Assembly (NCBI GenBank): GCA_905215665.1
Contig: CAJMQR010000020.1
Location: forward strand, 1 to 13,291
DNA from: an uncultured bacterium
Lineage (GTDB): Bacteria; Bacillota; Clostridia; Oscillospirales; Oscillospiraceae
Reading direction: 5' to 3'
Length of the DNA stretch: 13,291 nt
A program made the translations under genes and the position numbers. The stretch's first letter is position 1. Each line of letters begins with the position of its first letter. The notes below the pieces were generated by a model. The model did not search any database. It had not been told where the DNA came from and saw only the letters and a list, made by a program, of their open reading frames with translations. This document shows, piece after piece, positions 8,405 to 13,291 of the stretch.

Positions 8405-10369
8405 ATGGATTTCAAGCTGCACGCCCCCTACTCTCCCACCGGCGACCAGCCGGAGGCCATCCGCGCCCTGACGGAGGGAATTCAATCCGGGATGCCGGAA
8501 CAGGTGCTTCTCGGCGTCACAGGCTCCGGCAAGACCTTCACCATGGCCTCGGTCATTGAAAAGCTGAACCGTCCGACGCTGGTTCTGGCGCACAACAAGA
8601 CGCTTGCCGCCCAGCTCTGTTCGGAATTCCGCGAGTTTTTCCCCGAAAACGCGGTGGAATACTTCATTTCCTACTATGATTACTATCAGCCGGAGGCCTA
8701 CATCGCCCATACGGACACCTATATTGAAAAGGACTCTGCCGTCAACGACGAAATCGAGCGGCTGCGCCACAGCGCGACCTCTTCTCTTTTTGAGCGGCGG
8801 GATGTGATCGTGGTCTCCTCCGTCTCCTGCATCTACGGTCTGGGCGACCCCATCGACTATAAAAATATGGTCATCTCACTGCGCACCGGCATGGAAAAAT
8901 CGCGCGAAGAGCTGATGAAAAAGCTCGTCGATATCCGTTACGAGCGCAACGACATCGATTTTTCCCGCAACAACTTCCGTGTCCGCGGCGACACCATAGA
9001 AATCTACCCCGCCTACTGGTCCGGACGCGCCATCCGCGTGGAGTTCTTCGGCGACGAGATCGACCGCATTTCCGAGATCAACGCCGTTACCGGTATGCCG
9101 GAGCGCGTGATCAGCCATGTTGCAATCTACCCCGCCTCCCACTATGTCGCCTCGCGCGAAAAGCTGAACCGCGCCATCTTCGAGATTGAGCGGGAAATGG
9201 AAGAGCGCGAGCGTTGGTTCAAAGCGCACGACAAGCTTCTGGAAGCGCAGCGCATCCGCCAGCGCACCATGTACGACATCGAAATGCTGCAGGAAATCGG
9301 CTTTTGCAGCGGCATAGAGAACTATTCCCGGGTGATCTCCGGACGCGCGCCCGGCACCCCGCCCATGACGCTGCTGGATTATTTCCCCAAGGATTTCCTG
9401 CTCTTTGTGGACGAAAGTCACGTCACGCTGCCGCAGGTGCGCGCAATGTACGCCGGCGACCGCAGCCGCAAGGAAAGCCTGGTGGATTACGGCTTCCGTC
9501 TGCCCAGTGCCTTTGACAACAGGCCCCTGACGTTTGAAGAATTTCAGAGCAAGATCGGTCAGGCCGTCTATGTTTCCGCGACGCCCGCGGAATTTGAGCG
9601 CAGTCGCGCCGGACAGATCGTGCAGCAGGTCATCCGGCCCACGGGCCTGCTTGACCCGCTCGTGGAGGTGCGCCCCGTCGAAGACCAGATCGACGACCTG
9701 ATCGGCGAGTGCAACCGCGTCATCGAGCGAAAGGAACGCGTCCTCGTCACAACGCTGACAAAGAAAATGGCCGAGGATCTGACAAGCTATCTGCAAAAGG
9801 CCGGGATCCGTGTGCGCTACATGCACTCCGACGTCGCCGCGCTGGAGCGAATGGAAATCCTGCGTGACCTCCGCATGGCTAAATTTGACGTTCTGGTCGG
9901 CATCAACCTTCTGCGTGAAGGTCTGGACCTGCCGGAAGTCTCCCTCGTGGCAATTCTCGACGCGGACAAGGAGGGCTTCCTGCGCAGCGAAACAAGCCTC
10001 ATCCAGACCATCGGCCGCGCCGCGCGGAACGCTGAAGGGCGCGTCGTCATGTACGCGGACAAGATCACTCCTGCGATGCGTGCCGCCATCGACGAGACAA
10101 ACCGCCGCCGCGGAATTCAGGACACCTACAACAAGGCGCACGGCATCGTTCCCAAGACCATCGTCAAGGATGTCCGCGAGCTGATCGAAATCACGCAGGC
10201 GGAGGGAGAGAGTGCGAAGAAAAACGGCGTAAAGATGACGAAGGCGGAACGCGAGCGCGAGATTGCGCGTCTGGAAAAGGAAATGCGCGCCGCAGCCCGC
10301 ATGATGGAGTACGAATACGCCGCCGTTCTGCGTGACCGCATCATCGAGCTGCGCGGCGAAAAAAAGTAA
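8405..10369 (+). CDS. uvrB: Excinuclease ABC subunit B
   Basis: UvrB is the helicase-like subunit that verifies damage after delivery by UvrA and recruits UvrC. The protein has 654 residues, near the 673 of E. coli. Landmarks in order are Walker A GVTGSGKT (37-44), the beta-hairpin YYDYYQPEAY (90-99) that inserts between strands, the DESH Walker B (336-339), helicase motifs GINLLREGLDLPE (499-511) and QTIGRAARN (534-542), and a C-terminal UVR domain (about 615-650) that binds UvrC. The ATG at 8405 is six bases past GAGGTG, which overlaps the radC stop; an in-frame GTG three codons earlier lies within that site and is rejected. It is the last gene of the operon and is followed by two strong hairpins. 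Confidence 0.99.
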   Translation: MDFKLHAPYSPTGDQPEAIRALTEGIQSGMPEQVLLGVTGSGKTFTMASVIEKLNRPTLVLAHNKTLAAQLCSEFREFFPENAVEYFISYYDYYQPEAYIAHTDTYIEKDSAVNDEIERLRHSATSSLFERRDVIVVSSVSCIYGLGDPIDYKNMVISLRTGMEKSREELMKKLVDIRYERNDIDFSRNNFRVRGDTIEIYPAYWSGRAIRVEFFGDEIDRISEINAVTGMPERVISHVAIYPASHYVASREKLNRAIFEIEREMEERERWFKAHDKLLEAQRIRQRTMYDIEMLQEIGFCSGIENYSRVISGRAPGTPPMTLLDYFPKDFLLFVDESHVTLPQVRAMYAGDRSRKESLVDYGFRLPSAFDNRPLTFEEFQSKIGQAVYVSATPAEFERSRAGQIVQQVIRPTGLLDPLVEVRPVEDQIDDLIGECNRVIERKERVLVTTLTKKMAEDLTSYLQKAGIRVRYMHSDVAALERMEILRDLRMAKFDVLVGINLLREGLDLPEVSLVAILDADKEGFLRSETSLIQTIGRAARNAEGRVVMYADKITPAMRAAIDETNRRRGIQDTYNKAHGIVPKTIVKDVRELIEITQAEGESAKKNGVKMTKAEREREIARLEKEMRAAARMMEYEYAAVLRDRIIELRGEKK

Positions 10370-10373
10370 GCTC

Positions 10374-10407
10374 ACGCCTTTGCCGCCCATCCGGACGGCA
10401 AAGGCGT
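10374..10407. repeat. Perfect 12-bp inverted repeat after uvrB
   Basis: ACGCCTTTGCCG (10374-10385) pairs exactly with 10396-10407 across a ten-base loop, four bases after the uvrB stop. There is no U-run on either side, so it is not a classic terminator alone. It may protect the 3' end of the mRNA or pause polymerase before the next hairpin. Confidence 0.7.
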
Positions 10408-10408
10408 A

Positions 10409-10444
10409 GAAATCAGGCAGTCCCGCAAGGGACTGCCTGATTTC
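10409..10444. terminator. Bidirectional terminator between uvrB and the permease gene
   Basis: A perfect 16-bp stem (GAAATCAGGCAGTCCC, 10409-10424, with 10429-10444) is closed by the tetraloop GCAA, a GNRA type. The stem has an A-rich start and a T-rich end on both strands (AAATC...GATTT), which supplies a short U-run in either direction. It lies between convergent genes and should stop transcripts of both. Confidence 0.75.
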
Positions 10445-10505
10445 GATATTATGGCTTTTCCACTGGGGAGTTCTCCGCGCGGCCCGAATCCGTGCCTGGA
10501 GAAGA

Positions 10506-11951
10506 TCAGCTCCTGGCCTTCTTATCCTTCGGCAGGACGATATTCAGCAGGATTGCGAGCAGAGCCGCGGGGACGATGCCGGAGCCGCCGAAAATGTAAC
10601 TCATCCACGTGGGCATAAATGCCTGCACTGCCGCGGTGGAGCCGATGCCATAGCCCAGACCGAGCGCAACGGCTACGATGGTCGCATTGCGCCCGTCCAG
10701 CGGCTCCGTGGTAATCAGGTTGATGCCGGAAATCACGATGGAGGCAAACATGATCACCGCCGCGCCGCCCAGAACCGGCTGCGGCATGATGGAGATCACG
10801 GCACCGATTTTTGGGAAAAGCCCCGCCAGCACCAGAATGATAGCGCCCATGGAGATTGCAAAGCGGTTGACGATCTTTGTCATGCCGACCAGACCGACGT
10901 TCTGGCTGAAGGAGGTGTTGGGGAGTACGCCGAACACCGTCGCCAGCGCCGAGCCGACACCGTCACAGATCACCGCGCCCGCAAGCTCCTTGTCGGTTGC
11001 CTCACGGTTCAGGCCGCCCTTGACGACGCCCGCCGTATCTCCGACGGTCTCCACCGCAGTGACGATGAACATGATGCACATGGGAACGATTGCCGCAACA
11101 TTAAACTGCAGCTTTACGGGAAGAAGCTGCGGCACGGCAAACCATGCGGCGTCTTTCACCTCCGCCCACTTGGTGATGTAGGCGCATGTAACCTCCACGT
11201 CGTTGACGACGGTCGTATGCGGCAGGAACAGTCCCATCAGGAAGGAAACAAAGTACCCAACGATGATACCAAGCAGAATTGAGGCGACTGAGGGGAAGCC
11301 CTTGAAGGCATGCTTGAAAACGAGGATTGCAATGAGCGTCACAAGGCCGAGGAAGAGGTTCCACAGCGCGCCGTAGTCGGCGTTTGCGCTGCCGCCGCCG
11401 AAAAAGCCGATGCCGACGGAAAACAGGCTCAGGCCAATGGCTACGACAACCGTACCGGTGACCACCGGCGGGAAGAATCTGCGCAGGGGCTTGATGATGA
11501 AGCCCAGACCGGCCTCAAAGAATCCGCCAATCAGCGAGGCACCCATCACCGCGCCGTAGGCATAGATGCCAGCCGAAACACTGGTGGTAATGGTACCGGC
11601 CGCGACGCCGGCCATCATACTTGCGGCAATGGCTTTATTGACGCCGATAAAGCCGGAGGACGTACCCATCACGATCGGCAGTCGCGCGCCGATTGGCCCG
11701 ATGGGATAGAGCTGCAAAAATGTGACGATTCCCGCCACCAGCATTGCGTTTTGCAGCAGGGAGACACGCAGCGCTCCGAATCCGGCGTCCGTCGTGATGC
11801 CGCAGACGGCCATAAGGATCATGATGGGCGAGAGATTGCCGACAAACATGGCCAGCACATGCTGCAGGCCAAGAGGAATGGCTTGCAGCAGAGGTATCCG
11901 GCCGTTCAGATCGTATGCAGAGGTGTAGTTTCTGAGTTTCGTTTCCTTCAT
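10506..11951 (-). CDS. NCS2 family purine (xanthine/urate-type) permease
   Basis: This 481-residue membrane protein has some 14 hydrophobic segments of the nucleobase-cation symporter-2 fold. The NCS2 signature QNVGLVGMTK is at 350-359. Residues matching functional sites known from E. coli XanQ are present: His31 in LQHVLAMF, Glu301 in ETVGD, a candidate Asp330, and Gln350/Asn351. This favours xanthine or uric acid uptake with cation symport over uracil, but the substrate is not proven. I chose the ATG at 11949-11951 because AAAGGAG lies seven bases upstream; the longer frame adds 45 residues through the promoter and is rejected. It has its own promoter (12030-12058) and is convergent with uvrB. 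No purine riboswitch is apparent in its roughly 70-base leader. Confidence 0.93.
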   Translation of the reverse strand: MKETKLRNYTSAYDLNGRIPLLQAIPLGLQHVLAMFVGNLSPIMILMAVCGITTDAGFGALRVSLLQNAMLVAGIVTFLQLYPIGPIGARLPIVMGTSSGFIGVNKAIAASMMAGVAAGTITTSVSAGIYAYGAVMGASLIGGFFEAGLGFIIKPLRRFFPPVVTGTVVVAIGLSLFSVGIGFFGGGSANADYGALWNLFLGLVTLIAILVFKHAFKGFPSVASILLGIIVGYFVSFLMGLFLPHTTVVNDVEVTCAYITKWAEVKDAAWFAVPQLLPVKLQFNVAAIVPMCIMFIVTAVETVGDTAGVVKGGLNREATDKELAGAVICDGVGSALATVFGVLPNTSFSQNVGLVGMTKIVNRFAISMGAIILVLAGLFPKIGAVISIMPQPVLGGAAVIMFASIVISGINLITTEPLDGRNATIVAVALGLGYGIGSTAAVQAFMPTWMSYIFGGSGIVPAALLAILLNIVLPKDKKARS

Positions 11952-12029
11952 AACAGGCTCCTTTCTCTTTCTGTGTTGTGCAAATATGCTGTCGCGCGGA
12001 ACACCACGGCAGCAAATTGACTTAAATTT

Positions 12030-12058
12030 ATCATAACAGAAGAGGCGAAAACTGTCAA
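12030..12058 (-). promoter_or_regulatory. Strong sigma-A promoter of the permease gene
   Basis: On the minus strand a consensus TTGACA (12053-12058) is 17 bp from TATGAT (12030-12035), and TGT just before the -10 makes it an extended -10 promoter. It lies directly downstream of the terminator of the ABC gene, so the permease is an independent unit. The leader is about 72 bases. Confidence 0.85.
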
Positions 12059-12065
12059 TAGTAAC

Positions 12066-12090
12066 AAAAAAACAGCAGCCGGCCACTGCT
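12066..12090 (-). terminator. Intrinsic terminator of the ABC exporter gene
   Basis: On the minus strand AGCAGT pairs with GCTGCT (one G-T pair) around a five-base loop and is followed by G and seven T (12066-12072 on the plus strand). It begins about 25 bases after the stop of the ABC gene. Confidence 0.75.
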
Positions 12091-12115
12091 TTCCGTCACA
12101 GCGGTAAACCGATTG

Positions 12116-13291
12116 CTACTGCGCCACGGTATACAGCGCGTAGAAATATCCTTTCCGGGCAATCAGCTCGTCAAATGTGCCGCTTTCAAGAACGGATCCA
12201 TCCTTCATCGCGAGAATGCCGTCGTATTGCCGCAAAAGGCTGCCGTCCAGCGAGTGGGTTATGACAATGCGCGTCATTCCCTTGAGGGAAAGCAGATCGG
12301 CGGACACCTGATGCGCCGTCTTTGCGTCCAATGCGGCGGTTGCCTCGTCAACCAGCAGCACCGAAGACTTTTTCAGCAGACTTCTTGCAATGGAAATGCG
12401 CTGCTTTTCCCCACCGGAGAGCCCCTGTCCGTTTTCACCGCAGCGGTAATCCTCTCCCCGCTCTGCAATCAGTTCTGTCAGATGCGCACGGCGGATCGCC
12501 TCTTCCACCTCCTCCGGCGGAAAATCGCGAAACATGGTGATGTTGTCCCGGATGGAAGCGTTGAAAACAAATACATTCTGCTGGATCACCGAAATCAGTT
12601 CAAAGAGCGATTCGCTGCTCAGCTCGCGCAGTTCCGTTCCGTCGTAAAGAATTGAGCCGCCGTAACCCCTATCGTTCCCCATGAGAAGATTCAAAAGCGT
12701 GGATTTGCCGCTGCCGCTGCTGCCGACGATGGCATAGCTCCTGCCGGATTCAAAAACCGTACTGATTCCGTGCAGGATCTCCTTCTCAGGCTCGTAGCCA
12801 AAGGATATGCCGCGCAGAGCAAGGGCGTTCTGAAGCTGTGCCGTCTTGTCGCCCTTTGGTGCATCCGCATCCTTTTCGAGTGCGTCGGCGAGCTTTTTTG
12901 TCAGTCCGAGCGCCGCCTTCCGGCTGGCCAGCAGGTCCGGCAGCTCCGCCACCGGCTGAATGAGAAAGTTCATCAGATTCACAAAAACGATCACCACGCC
13001 GGCGGTGATGGCGCTGCCGGACAGTGCAAGAAACGCGCCAACCAGAAACACGCCGAGCTGCGCCGTTACGCCGGTCACGGTCCCGATCATGCCGACAATA
13101 TTCTTAATCCTGCGCTTGGTGAATTTCTCCTGCTCCAGCGCGGCGTTGCTTTCCGCAAAAAGGCGGAAAATCTCCCGCTCCGCCCGAAAGCTCTTGACGA
13201 CGGAAAAGCCGCTGAGACAGTCCTTCAGCGAGGCGGTAAAGCCCGCGTTCCGTTCCGACACACTCCGCTCCGTGCGCTCCAGCCGGTTGCC
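12116..13291 (-). CDS. ABC exporter: C-terminal membrane part and ATPase domain (5' end cut by window edge)
   Basis: The 391 visible residues are the C-terminal part of a fused membrane-ATPase half transporter; the frame stays open to the right edge, so the GTG at 13259-13261 is internal. The first 130 residues are the end of a type-1 exporter membrane domain (EfxxxLKDCLSGFSVVKSF pattern, then two hydrophobic segments). The ATPase domain follows, with Walker A GSSGSGKST (about 190-198), Q-loop VIQQN, signature LSGGEKQR (about 291-298), Walker B VLLVDEATAALD (about 311-322) and switch ITHSLD with His346; all catalytic residues are intact. Exporters of this type move lipids, drugs or peptides out of the cell as dimers; the substrate cannot be read from the sequence. 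A partner gene may lie beyond the edge. Confidence 0.93.
   Translation of the reverse strand, partial: GNRLERTERSVSERNAGFTASLKDCLSGFSVVKSFRAEREIFRLFAESNAALEQEKFTKRRIKNIVGMIGTVTGVTAQLGVFLVGAFLALSGSAITAGVVIVFVNLMNFLIQPVAELPDLLASRKAALGLTKKLADALEKDADAPKGDKTAQLQNALALRGISFGYEPEKEILHGISTVFESGRSYAIVGSSGSGKSTLLNLLMGNDRGYGGSILYDGTELRELSSESLFELISVIQQNVFVFNASIRDNITMFRDFPPEEVEEAIRRAHLTELIAERGEDYRCGENGQGLSGGEKQRISIARSLLKKSSVLLVDEATAALDAKTAHQVSADLLSLKGMTRIVITHSLDGSLLRQYDGILAMKDGSVLESGTFDELIARKGYFYALYTVAQ

Noticed and set aside
8876..10390. 504-codon open frame on the minus strand opposite uvrB
   Set aside because: Composition is that of an antisense shadow (His, Asp, Val and Gly rich with no motif), and UvrB occupies the plus strand in full.
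11310..12020. 236-codon plus-strand open frame opposite the permease
   Set aside because: Antisense shadow of the permease; it ignores the clear permease motifs and runs across its promoter.
11952..12029. Purine riboswitch in the permease leader
   Set aside because: The leader is only about 72 bases and shows none of the conserved loop sequences or a switching terminator.
11952..12086. 45-residue N-terminal extension of the permease
   Set aside because: It would be translated from within the terminator-promoter region, contains the -10 and -35 boxes, and lacks a ribosome binding site; the ATG at 11951 has a good one.

Overview
The window looks like chromosomal core DNA of a GC-rich, endospore-forming member of the Clostridia, most probably Oscillospiraceae/Ruminococcaceae-like. 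The evidence is a DnaD-domain protein next to a DnaC/DnaI-type helicase loader, the sporulation/division cluster yabP-yabQ-divIC-yabR, a full-length UvrA and UvrB, GGAGG ribosome binding sites and typical sigma-A promoters. The assignment rests on gene content and style, not on a database search. I see no prophage, insertion sequence, CRISPR array, tRNA or rRNA.

Left part (1-4674, all minus strand). Reading right to left: a sensor-kinase-like protein, yabP, yabQ, divIC, an S1-domain protein (yabR), a short-chain reductase that resembles the elongation factor P 5-aminopentanone reductase YmfI, then a DnaD-domain protein and the start of a DnaC/DnaI-like ATPase that runs off the left edge. yabP to yabR forms one tight unit (TGA-ATG contact, long yabQ/divIC overlap, 22-nt gap). 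dnaD-dnaC is a separate unit with its own strong promoter, whose start region carries a perfect 19-bp inverted repeat.

Middle (4675-10369). A 221-bp divergent control region holds a minus-strand promoter for the kinase and a plus-strand extended -10 promoter for a DNA repair operon uvrA-radC-uvrB. The genes are separated by 12 and 11 nt. A near-consensus Spo0A box, a 16-bp palindrome and a degenerate LexA-like site lie in this control region. UvrA and UvrB perform damage recognition in nucleotide excision repair; a RadC-family JAMM-domain protein sits between them.

Right part (10370-13291). Two perfect hairpins separate uvrB from a convergent NCS2-family purine permease (minus), which has a consensus TTGACA/TATGAT promoter. 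Just upstream of that promoter is the terminator of an ABC exporter gene (minus), whose 5' part is cut by the right edge.

Most genes are ordinary housekeeping genes. The items most worth a second look are the kinase-like protein that lacks the usual phosphoacceptor histidine, with its possible Spo0A control; the long hairpin at the start of the dnaD transcript; the 143-nt yabQ/divIC overlap; and radC lodged between uvrA and uvrB. I do not see a clear undescribed multi-gene system.
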